Of a DNA stretch of 8,111 nt, positions 1 through 5,924 are shown one piece after another. Within the stretch, counting starts at the first letter, position 1. Each line of letters opens with the position of its first letter. Source of the DNA: an uncultured bacterium (lineage in GTDB: Bacteria > Planctomycetota > UBA1135 > GCA-002686595); contig CAJXRJ010000332.1 of NCBI GenBank assembly GCA_913058555.1, positions 1 through 8,111 on the forward strand, written 5' to 3'. A program made the position numbers and the translations under genes. The notes under the pieces were generated by a model. That model saw only the letters and a list, made by a program, of their open reading frames with translations, was not told the origin of the DNA and made no database searches.

Positions 1-599
1 GACAGGGGGACGGACGGTAGGGCTGGGTGCACGTCCTCAAGGGTCGCGTGGTCGGCCGCCTCTTCCAGGTCGGAAAGGCTGGAGCAAAGCGTGAGAAGGC
101 ACTCGATCCCGAAGATCTCCTGTTCCCCATCCTGCTGCGAGCATGTCTCAACAACGAGCGCGCCGAACGGCTGGGCCTGGAGCACGGAGAGGCCCGGGGC
201 GGTCCAGCCGGGGCCGCTGACCTCGCTGGGGTCTGCGATTGGGGTCCCGAGCGAGCGCACATGCCGCCAATGGGGGCCCGGCGTTGGGCCAGGGCCCTCG
301 CTCAGCCCACCTTTGGGCGCGGGAGCCGTCCTCCACAGCGTTGCGCGCTGCACCGAGGGGAAGCCCCGGAGGGCTTCGAACAAGGCCTGGGTCAGCCTCT
401 GGGCGAGGCTCACCTGGGAGGTCTGGCTCGAGTTGAGCCTCGCCGTCTGTCCGGGCAAGGCACTGTCCAGTGGTGCGGCTGCCTCGGCCGCGGCCTCCAG
501 GATGCTGTCGATTCCACGGTCGATGGCGCCCGGAAGGCGCGAATCGGGTGGGAGGGGGTCAGGCCCGCCTGATAGGGGATGGGGGTCGTGACTGCTCAC
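1..599 (-). CDS. Partial protein with GAF-like sensory domain (C-terminus beyond window)
   Basis: No symbol can be given. The minus frame is open from a GTG at 599-597 to the left edge (199 codons) with strongly GC-rich third positions. The plus-strand frame in the same register reads like an antisense shadow. The first 25 or so residues are Pro/Gly/Asp-rich and look disordered. Residues 25-42 form an Ala/Glu-rich helix. About 65-175 resemble a diverged GAF domain: a helix (LAQRLTQALFEALRGF), a strand with TLWR (87-90), a second strand at WRHVRSLG (111-118), a core PFGALVVET (144-152), then a helix with IFGIECLLTLC (162-172). GAF domains commonly sit at the N-terminus of histidine kinases, phosphatases or sigma54 activators, but the output domain lies outside the window. 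GTG 599 is the only start in this frame near the divergent gene; no clear ribosome binding site precedes it. The coding call is fairly sure, the domain call is not. Confidence 0.55.
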   Translation of the reverse strand, partial: MSSHDPHPLSGGPDPLPPDSRLPGAIDRGIDSILEAAAEAAAPLDSALPGQTARLNSSQTSQVSLAQRLTQALFEALRGFPSVQRATLWRTAPAPKGGLSEGPGPTPGPHWRHVRSLGTPIADPSEVSGPGWTAPGLSVLQAQPFGALVVETCSQQDGEQEIFGIECLLTLCSSLSDLEEAADHATLEDVHPALPSVPL

Positions 600-641
600 A
601 CCATCACATCGGGTCCAAGAAAGGGACTCCTGAAGGCTGGG

Positions 642-1169
642 TTGGAGAGATCTCGGCGGATCGAGGACGGGTATTCTCTGGACGTGAAGATCCCCGGCCT
701 CCAGCTGAAGGGCTCGCTGGACGAGCTCCCATGGCGCAGCACGCGCGACGAGGGAATCCATTGGATTGACCTTCGGACGGTGGAGCTCGGCCAAGGGGCC
801 CCCGAGGCAGGGATGCCAGCCCATTGGGATGACCGTGAGGCGGATCCTTCGATGACCGTCCTGATCCGAATGGAACCAGGCCGCGGCTACCCCCGTCACA
901 GGCACCTTGGGGCCGAGGACGTTCTCGTTCTTGCTGGCGGCTACGGGGACGACGACGGGCGAGTCTTTCGGGCGGGGGAGTTTGTGCGCTACCCCGCCGG
1001 CAGCGAACACACCCCCGTGGCCCTCGGCGTTGCGGGCGAACCCATCGGAGCGGACAATCCCGCATGTGTGCTTTTCGCCGTTGCCCACGGCGGCACGGAA
1101 CTCACCCAGCCCATCGATCCCTCGGCCCGAGGGGGTAGAAGCCATTCATCTTCGGAGCTTCTTTCATGA
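642..1169 (+). CDS. ChrR-like (cupin_7 type) zinc cupin protein
   Basis: This is a single-domain beta-barrel protein. Numbered from the furthest possible start (ATG 579, 196 aa), the metal motif is H107-x-H109-x3-E113 followed by H144 in SEHTP. This matches the His-x-His...Glu...His pattern of the C-terminal cupin of the anti-sigma factor ChrR. The strand LVLAGGYGDDDGRVFRAGEF and the leading WRSTRDEGIHWIDL also fit that family. No anti-sigma zinc-finger domain precedes it, so it is a stand-alone cupin; its ligand or reaction cannot be read from sequence. The true start is uncertain. ATG 579 would overlap the divergent gene's GTG at 599, whereas TTG 642 has GAAGG five bases upstream and is used here; GTG 684 is a third option. 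The stop codon overlaps the next gene's ATG (ATGA), indicating translational coupling to the cysteine desulfurase-fold gene and, through it, to cysteine dioxygenase. A role in thiol or sulfinate chemistry, or in sensing, is inference from context only. Confidence 0.75.
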   Translation: MERSRRIEDGYSLDVKIPGLQLKGSLDELPWRSTRDEGIHWIDLRTVELGQGAPEAGMPAHWDDREADPSMTVLIRMEPGRGYPRHRHLGAEDVLVLAGGYGDDDGRVFRAGEFVRYPAGSEHTPVALGVAGEPIGADNPACVLFAVAHGGTELTQPIDPSARGGRSHSSSELLS

Positions 1170-2392
1170 TGACCGACGCCAGGATCTACCTCGACCACAA
1201 CGGCTCGACGCCCGTCACGCCGGACGTCTCCCGAGAGCTGCATGCGTTCCTCGAAGGCTACTGGGGCAATGCCGGTGCGGGGCATCCCGATGGGCTCGCG
1301 GCTCGAGCAGCGATTCAGTCCGCGAGGGAGCGGGTCGCCGCGGCCATCGGTGGCAACGACGGCCGAGTCGTGTTCACCTCGGGCGGCACAGAGTCCAACA
1401 ACATGGCGCTGTTCGGCGCCGCCGAATACCAACGGGTCAACCGCGGCCGCAAGCACATTGTGCTGGGCCGACATGAGCACCTCTCCGTCGTCAAGTGCGG
1501 CGAGGCCTTGGCAGAGCGCGGATTCGACGTGACCTGGATCGAGCCCTCGGCCACGGGCGCAGTCTTGCCAGCGACGGTCGAGGCCGCGGTACGGCCGGAC
1601 ACCGCCCTCGTGGCGCTGATGTTTGCCAACAACGAAACCGGCATCCTGCAGCCCGTTCGCGAGGCCGCCCGTTGCGCCCACGATGTCGGTGCGCTCATGT
1701 TTGTCGACGCGGTCTGCGGCGCCGGCAAGGTTGCGATCGACGTGGCCGCCATCGACTGCGACATGATGAGCCTCTCGGGGCACAAGCTCCATGCCCCCAA
1801 GGGCATTGGCGCCCTTTGGATGCGCGAAGGCGTTGGGGTGAGCCCGTTGATTCTTGGCTGTGGCCAGCAAGATGGTCTGCGTAGCGGGACGGAGAACACC
1901 CTGGGGGCCGTGGCCTTCGGCGCGGCCATGGAGCGCCACGCCGGTCCCGCCGCTGTACCCGGCGCGGAGCTTCGAGCCCTGCGCGACGAGCTATTGGGTG
2001 GGCTACAGTCCATGGGCCTTGGCATCGTGCGCAACGGCAGCGGCCCCGACCTTCCGAACACGTTCAGCGCTTGGATCCCTGGTCAATCGGCCCTCGACCT
2101 GCAGGTTCGCTTGGGCGCCGCGGGCCTTTCCGTATCGGCCCAGGCATCGAGACCCCAGGCGGGCCATGGCCCCGCCGCCCGTGCATTGGCCTCCGGAGCC
2201 CACAGCCCGTCCCATGTCCTGCGGGCCATGGGCCTTTCCGAGGCTCGATCCACCGAGAGCCTTCGATTCAGTCTCGGAAGCACCACCAGCGCCCCCGAAA
2301 TCCAACAGGCCCTCGGAATCCTGGAGTCGACCCTCTCCAGGACCCACGAGCCGTCCCCGCCTCAACCGGCCCCCGCCCCCGAAATTCGATGA
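1166..2392 (+). CDS. NifS/IscS-fold PLP enzyme lacking the catalytic cysteine; possible cysteine sulfinate desulfinase
   Basis: Class V aminotransferase-fold protein of 408 aa, the usual size for IscS/NifS. Family landmarks: YLDHNGSTP (8-16), the PLP phosphate loop SGGTESNN (72-79), H105 over the cofactor ring, N156 in NNETG, D181 to the pyridine nitrogen, Schiff-base lysine K207 in SGHK, RSGTEN (239-244), PSHVLRAMGL (348-357) and R367 in RFSLG for the substrate carboxylate. Two key positions are changed. The Gln that contacts PLP in IscS (DAxQ) is C184. The loop carrying the nucleophilic Cys (GSACASG) reads ARALASG, with L341 in the Cys place, and is about 12 residues longer than usual. The frame is intact on both sides. 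A Pro-rich tail (396-405) ends the protein. GGAG at 1154 precedes ATG 1166. ATGA overlaps join it to the cupin and to cysteine dioxygenase. Without the Cys, normal desulfuration is unlikely, whereas cysteine sulfinate or selenocysteine cleavage remains chemically possible. The family is sure; the substrate is inferred. Confidence 0.85.
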   Translation: MMTDARIYLDHNGSTPVTPDVSRELHAFLEGYWGNAGAGHPDGLAARAAIQSARERVAAAIGGNDGRVVFTSGGTESNNMALFGAAEYQRVNRGRKHIVLGRHEHLSVVKCGEALAERGFDVTWIEPSATGAVLPATVEAAVRPDTALVALMFANNETGILQPVREAARCAHDVGALMFVDAVCGAGKVAIDVAAIDCDMMSLSGHKLHAPKGIGALWMREGVGVSPLILGCGQQDGLRSGTENTLGAVAFGAAMERHAGPAAVPGAELRALRDELLGGLQSMGLGIVRNGSGPDLPNTFSAWIPGQSALDLQVRLGAAGLSVSAQASRPQAGHGPAARALASGAHSPSHVLRAMGLSEARSTESLRFSLGSTTSAPEIQQALGILESTLSRTHEPSPPQPAPAPEIR

Positions 2393-3039
2393 CCTCCGAT
2401 CTCGCCCCTGAACTCTGTCGCCCCGAGCGCAATGCCGGCTGTTCCCTTGATGACCTGACGAAGGCGCTGGGGGATCTGCTCGAAGGCGAACCCTCCAAGG
2501 CGAGCGGCGCCGCGGTGGCGGAGCTCTTGCGTCAATACGCGGCCTGCGAAGGCAGCTGGCGTCCCTACGTCACCTTCCGCGAGGACACCTACAGCCGCAA
2601 TCTGATCTGGCGCACCGACAAGTTCGAGCTGCTCTTGCTCGGCTGGGAGGCTGGTCAAGAATCCCCGATCCACGATCACGCCGGGCAGCAGTGCTGGATG
2701 GCCGTGCTTGAGGGAGAGCTCGAGGAGGTTCATTTCAAGGAAGGCGACCTCGCCCCGGCCGGGGACGGCATCTCCGGCCTCCGCCAGGGGCGCGTGAAGG
2801 CATTCCCGACGGGCGGCGTCGCCTATATCCATGACGACATCGCCCTGCACCTGATTCGCCCGCGGGCCGGGCAGCGCGCCGTGTCCCTGCACCTCTATTC
2901 GAGCCCCATTGACTCCTGCCGCAAGTTCTGCCCGGACACGGGCAAGGCGGAAGAAGTGAACGTGGCTTACCACACGGTCAGGGGCTCGGGCTGCTCGGGT
3001 ACGGATCCCGAGCTGATTCGGGACGCCTGGATCCGGTAG
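2389..3039 (+). CDS. Cysteine dioxygenase (thiol dioxygenase, cupin fold)
   Basis: This 216-aa protein matches the usual cysteine dioxygenase length of about 200. The enzyme uses non-heme Fe(II) and O2 to convert L-cysteine to L-cysteine sulfinate in the cytoplasm. Iron ligands are visible as H95 and H97 (PIHDHAGQQC) and H154 (IALHLI). R70 in YSRNL corresponds to the mammalian Arg60 that holds the cysteine carboxylate, and Y68 to Tyr58. C102 (HxHxxxxC) and Y170 in SLHLYSSPIDSC match the mammalian Cys93-Tyr157 pair that forms the thioether cofactor; many bacterial enzymes have Gly at the cysteine position. The ATG lies in an ATGA overlap with the upstream PLP-enzyme stop and has no Shine-Dalgarno of its own, so translation is probably coupled. 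The frame stays open upstream to 2071, but that extension overlaps the upstream gene and reads as its shadow. The product of this enzyme is the natural substrate for a desulfinase encoded next door. The possibility of 3-mercaptopropionate as substrate is reduced by R70 and C102. Confidence 0.93.
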   Translation: MTSDLAPELCRPERNAGCSLDDLTKALGDLLEGEPSKASGAAVAELLRQYAACEGSWRPYVTFREDTYSRNLIWRTDKFELLLLGWEAGQESPIHDHAGQQCWMAVLEGELEEVHFKEGDLAPAGDGISGLRQGRVKAFPTGGVAYIHDDIALHLIRPRAGQRAVSLHLYSSPIDSCRKFCPDTGKAEEVNVAYHTVRGSGCSGTDPELIRDAWIR

Positions 3040-3091
3040 TGGGTCCTTGGTAGAGGAGCTGGACTCCTTCGAAAACTGGCCGGGAGCTGGC

Positions 3092-3120
3092 TTGATCGGC
3101 CGGGCCCCTGGCGCTAAGGT
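3092..3120 (+). promoter_or_regulatory. Candidate sigma70-type promoter for the tRNA gene
   Basis: TTGATC (3092-3097) and TAAGGT (3115-3120) are separated by exactly 17 bases and lie about 40 bases upstream of the mature tRNA 5' end. This leaves a short leader, expected start near 3127, that RNase P would remove. The spacing and the position in the gap between the operon end and the tRNA support it. The -10 is only a partial match to consensus. Confidence 0.45.
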
Positions 3121-3159
3121 TCTCCCCCTCGAAGCGGCCTGGGCCGCCTCGAAACGGTT

Positions 3160-3236
3160 GGCGGTGTAGCTCAGTTGGTTAGAGCAGCGGAATCATAATC
3201 CGCGTGTCAGGGGTTCGAGTCCCTTCACCGCTACCA
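3160..3236 (+). tRNA. tRNA-Met (CAT anticodon), probably elongator type
   Basis: This is a 77-base cloverleaf with an encoded CCA end. Acceptor arms are GGCGGTG (3160-3166) and CACCGCT (3226-3232), giving six standard pairs plus a G1-U72 wobble. The D arm is the standard AGCTCAGTTGGTTAGAGC. The anticodon stem GCGGA/TCCGC encloses loop ATCATAA, with anticodon CAT at 3194-3196. The T arm is AGGGG-TTCGAGT-CCCTT. It lacks the initiator marks (C1-A72 mismatch and three G-C pairs next to the anticodon loop), so it is not tRNA-fMet. A CAT anticodon could also be tRNA-Ile2 with lysidine-modified C34; the body resembles elongator Met more, but this cannot be settled by eye. Confidence 0.93.
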
Positions 3237-3247
3237 CCTTTTTCCAC

Positions 3248-3290
3248 AAACAAGGCCGGCGGAACGTGCAACGTTCCGCCGGCCTTGTTT
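3248..3290. terminator. Bidirectional intrinsic terminator between tRNA and glnN
   Basis: Two perfectly complementary 20-base arms (3248-3267 and 3271-3290) enclose a 3-base loop GCA. The arms begin AAACAAGGCC and end GGCCTTGTTT, so each strand has a GC-rich stem followed by T residues. It starts 12 bases after the tRNA CCA and lies 50 bases past the stop of the convergent glutamine synthetase gene. It can therefore end both transcripts. The T tracts are short (TTT), though on the minus strand the stem lies directly next to an A-rich run on the far side. Confidence 0.85.
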
Positions 3291-3339
3291 CGTTGGGGCC
3301 CATCCGAAATCCCGGACGGGCCTTCCTGGGGAGCGATCC

Positions 3340-5535
3340 CTACCGCAGGAACATCAGCTCGCGGTACTTGGGTAGCGGCCAGATGTCGTCATCGATGATC
3401 ACTTCGAGGGCGTCCGCGGCTTCGCGGACCCGCTCCATTTCGGGGATCACCGTGTCCAGCATGGCCCTCGCGTGGGCTCGCTCGTCGTGGCCGGCCGTCT
3501 CGGTGGTTTCGAGGGCCGTGCGGAGCGCGTGGGTCGCGCGCTGGAGGATCGCGGTGCCTTCGGTGGCGCAATGCAGGGATCCGACGAGCTCGTCCATTTT
3601 CATCGACGGGTCGATATCGCGCACGCTCTTGATCGTCTCAGCGAGCTGCCTCTGATGGGCCATCGCTGCCGGCGTGATCATCGTTGCGGCCATGTCGATC
3701 ATGGCGCGGGCTTCCACGCGCACTTTGGACGCATAGACTTCGTTGCTGATCCGGGCGCGGGACCCGAGTTCCTTCGCGGACAGGACGCCGTACTTGGCGA
3801 AGAGCTCGGCGTTCTTCGGCTCGTCGAAGGCCACAAGCGCCTCGGGGGTCGTACGCCTGTTGAGAAGCTCGCGCCGCTCCGCTTCCTCGACCCATTCGTC
3901 AGAGTAGTTGTCCCCATCAAAGAGGATCCGGCGGTGGGCGGCGAGGGTCTCCTTGACGATGCGCTGGATGCCAGCTGCGCCTTCGGCCTCGGCCTTCTCG
4001 ATTTCCACGGCGATGTACTCCATGGACTCGGCGACGATCGTGTTCACGAACGCTGCCGGGTAGGCGACGGACTGGTTGGAGCCCACCGCGCGGAACTCGA
4101 ACTTGTTGCCCGTGAAGGCGAACGGGGAGGTGCGGTTGCGGTCGGAGATGTCCTTGCGGAGGATCGGCAGGACGTCCGCCCCAAGGCGCAGGCTGCCCTC
4201 GGGCGCGCCCTCGGGGCTGCGGCCTTCGATGATGGCGTCGATGATCGCGCTGAGCTGCTCACCCACAAAGATCGAGATGATCGCGGGCGGCGCCTCGTTG
4301 GCGCCCAGGCGATGGTCGTTGGTCGCGGAGGCAATCGAGGCCCGCAGGAGGTCCTGGTGGAGATCCACGGCGCGGATGATGGCCGTCAGGACGAGCATGA
4401 ACCTCAGGTTCTCGTGGGGTGTGTGTCCGGGGGTCAGCAGGTTGTGCCCGAGGTCGTCCCCGATCGACCAGTTCATGTGCTTGCCCGAGCCGTTGAAGCC
4501 GGCGAACGGCTTCTCGTGAAGCAGCGCCACCATCCCGTGGCGCTCGGCGACCTCTTTCAGCACGCTCATGGTGAGCATGTTCTGGTCGATCGACACGGAG
4601 ATGCCCGAGTACTGCGGTGCAAGCTCGAACTGCCCCGGTGCGACCTCGTTGTGGCGGGTCTGGATCGGGACGCCGAGGAGCCAGAGCTCCTTCTCGAGGT
4701 CCCGCATGAAGTCGAGCACGCGTCCGGAGATCGCTCCGAAGTAGTGGTCGTCGAATTCCTGCCCCTTGTACGGGGCGGCTCCGAAGAGCGTGCGGCCCGT
4801 GGCCATCAGGTCAGGCCGCAGGTGGAAGAACTGGCGGTCGACGAGGAAGTACTCCTGCTCGACGCCGGTCGTGGGGGCGACGCGCGTGGCGGAGGTCTCT
4901 CCGACCGAGTGCAGCATGCGCACGGCGGCCTTCGAGATCGCCTCGCAGGAACGCAGGAGGGGCGTCTTCTTGTCCAGGGCCTCGCCCGTCCACGAGCAGA
5001 ATGCCGTGGGGATACAAAGTGTCGCACCGCTCGCGGACTTGCGGATGAAGGCCGGGGACGTGGGGTCCCAGGCGGTGTAGCCGCGGGCTTCAAAGGTGGC
5101 TCGCAGGCCGCCTGAGGGGAACGACGACGCGTCCGGCTCCCCCTGGCTGAGCTCGCTGCCCGAGAAGCTCAGGATCGCCTGGCCGCTCTCTGTGGGCTTC
5201 AGGAACGAGTCGTGCTTCTCAGCGGTCAAGCCCGTCATGGGCTGGAACCAGTGGGTGAAGTGAGTGGCGCCATGCTCGATGGCCCACGCCTTCATCGCAT
5301 TGGCGACTTCGTTGGCGATCTCGGGGTCGAGTTTTGCGCCCGACTCAAGCGTGCTGCGGAGGGCCTTGTAGATGGGGTCCGGGAGGCGCTGCCGTTGGAC
5401 GTGATCGTTGAAGACGTAGCTTCCGTAGAGTTCGGACAGCGTCTTGCCGCCCATTCCAGAGATGTCTTCGCGCTGTTCGACGAGGGCGTCGATGGCGATG
5501 GAACGAACGGCGTCCTGACGAGTGGTGGCCATCAT
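3340..5535 (-). CDS. glnN: Glutamine synthetase type III
   Basis: Complete 731-aa protein, the expected size for the large GSIII class (GSI is about 470 aa, GSII about 350). It makes glutamine from glutamate, ammonia and ATP in the cytoplasm. Class landmarks in order: the GSIII N-terminal domain with GSYVFND (38-44), the signature FTHWFQPMTGLTAEKHDSF (93-111), metal-site strand GVEQEYFLVD (224-233), NEVAPGQFELAP (296-307), NGSGKHMNWS (348-357) with the nucleotide-site histidine H353, DHRLGANEAPPAI (407-419), and DRNRTSPFAFTGNKFEFR (465-482) with substrate arginines. The C-terminal 200 residues are the helical extension specific to GSIII. No key residue is visibly missing. Two ATGs (5535 and 5532) are possible. 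There is no Shine-Dalgarno at normal distance; AGGAAG lies 19 bases upstream. No in-frame start exists in the preceding 60 bases. No PII or ammonium transporter gene is nearby. The stop is 50 bases from the shared terminator. Confidence 0.97.
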   Translation of the reverse strand: MMATTRQDAVRSIAIDALVEQREDISGMGGKTLSELYGSYVFNDHVQRQRLPDPIYKALRSTLESGAKLDPEIANEVANAMKAWAIEHGATHFTHWFQPMTGLTAEKHDSFLKPTESGQAILSFSGSELSQGEPDASSFPSGGLRATFEARGYTAWDPTSPAFIRKSASGATLCIPTAFCSWTGEALDKKTPLLRSCEAISKAAVRMLHSVGETSATRVAPTTGVEQEYFLVDRQFFHLRPDLMATGRTLFGAAPYKGQEFDDHYFGAISGRVLDFMRDLEKELWLLGVPIQTRHNEVAPGQFELAPQYSGISVSIDQNMLTMSVLKEVAERHGMVALLHEKPFAGFNGSGKHMNWSIGDDLGHNLLTPGHTPHENLRFMLVLTAIIRAVDLHQDLLRASIASATNDHRLGANEAPPAIISIFVGEQLSAIIDAIIEGRSPEGAPEGSLRLGADVLPILRKDISDRNRTSPFAFTGNKFEFRAVGSNQSVAYPAAFVNTIVAESMEYIAVEIEKAEAEGAAGIQRIVKETLAAHRRILFDGDNYSDEWVEEAERRELLNRRTTPEALVAFDEPKNAELFAKYGVLSAKELGSRARISNEVYASKVRVEARAMIDMAATMITPAAMAHQRQLAETIKSVRDIDPSMKMDELVGSLHCATEGTAILQRATHALRTALETTETAGHDERAHARAMLDTVIPEMERVREAADALEVIIDDDIWPLPKYRELMFLR

Positions 5536-5656
5536 GGCTGGGTGGGTCGAGACGCTTCCTGAGCGGCTCTTGGGGCACGGTTTCAGCTCACCTCGAAGTG
5601 GAGGGAGCGGGGTCTTGCGGGCGACCGCCTGTCGTCGCGAAGGGCCCGGCCCATGC

Positions 5657-5672
5657 CCGACCCAGCGGTCGG
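5657..5672. repeat. 16-base perfect inverted repeat in the glnN leader region
   Basis: CCGACC-CAGC-GGTCGG: six complementary bases on each side of a four-base centre, about 120 bases upstream of the glnN start. It could be a protein-binding operator or a leader hairpin. Function is not shown, and short GC-rich inverted repeats arise by chance in DNA like this. Confidence 0.4.
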
Positions 5673-5792
5673 ATTCAGAACTTACTTACCTTGTGAGCAG
5701 GAAGGAACGACGGGGGCCAGAATCTGAGGAGCGAAAGGAGCCGCAGCGAGACGGTAGGGGCAGGCGTGGACGTGAATCGCCTGGGGCCTGGA

Positions 5793-5834
5793 TCGGCCCC
5801 CGGCGGTACCGGCGGGGTCCGACGGCCATGGCCG
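5793..5834. repeat. Clustered inverted and direct repeats upstream of the M1-like gene
   Basis: TCGGCCCC (5793-5800) pairs with GGGG-T-CCGA (5814-5822) with one bulged base. Inside it CCGGCGG occurs twice with a TA between (5800-5806 and 5809-5815). The palindrome CGGCCATGGCCG (5823-5834) follows directly. These lie about 140 bases before the M1-like start and about 260 from glnN. Possible regulator sites; no assignment is made. Confidence 0.35.
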
Positions 5835-5924
5835 CCCTCCATAACGCCCGCGCCAGGCGGATCCTGCGTCAGTGTGCACTGGGGGGGGCCGCCATCTTCT
5901 AACCTTGGCCTTGAACGCGTGCCC

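Noticed and set aside
27..572. A 181-codon rightward open frame at the left end
   Set aside because: It is in exact antisense register with the leftward gene. Its translation is rich in Gly, Arg, Ala and Pro with no motif, while the minus strand shows GC-rich third positions and domain-like sequence.
989..1939. A 316-codon leftward open frame opposite the cupin and PLP enzyme
   Set aside because: It spans the junction of two well-supported genes on the other strand and shows no family motif, so it is a GC-rich antisense shadow.
2120..2230. Frameshift as the reason for the missing catalytic cysteine
   Set aside because: The frame reads family sequence on both sides, and the alternative frames through the loop give no GSAC-like motif.
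2071..2388. Upstream extension of the cysteine dioxygenase frame
   Set aside because: Inside the PLP-enzyme gene. The ATG at 2389 sits in an ATGA overlap and gives the normal family length.
3006..3035. Hairpins at the end of the dioxygenase gene (TCCCGA/TCGGGA and CGGATCC/GGATCCG) as a terminator
   Set aside because: They lie inside the coding region, are mutually competing, and no T-run follows.
3129..3152. GCGGCC-TG-GGCCGC hairpin just before the tRNA as an operon terminator
   Set aside because: No T tract follows and it lies downstream of the likely tRNA promoter, so it is more likely part of the tRNA leader or chance.
3160..3236. Initiator tRNA-fMet identity
   Set aside because: The terminal pair is G-U rather than a C-A mismatch, and the anticodon stem lacks the three consecutive G-C pairs.
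3472..5115. A 547-codon rightward open frame opposite glutamine synthetase
   Set aside because: Long but antisense to a complete, motif-rich glnN. The translation is repetitive in Val, Gly, Asp and His, typical of the reverse of a GC-rich gene.
5841..5860. Sigma54-type promoter on the minus strand upstream of glnN (TGGCGC...TTATG)
   Set aside because: The -12 element does not match TTGCA and the -24 is imperfect; too weak to call.
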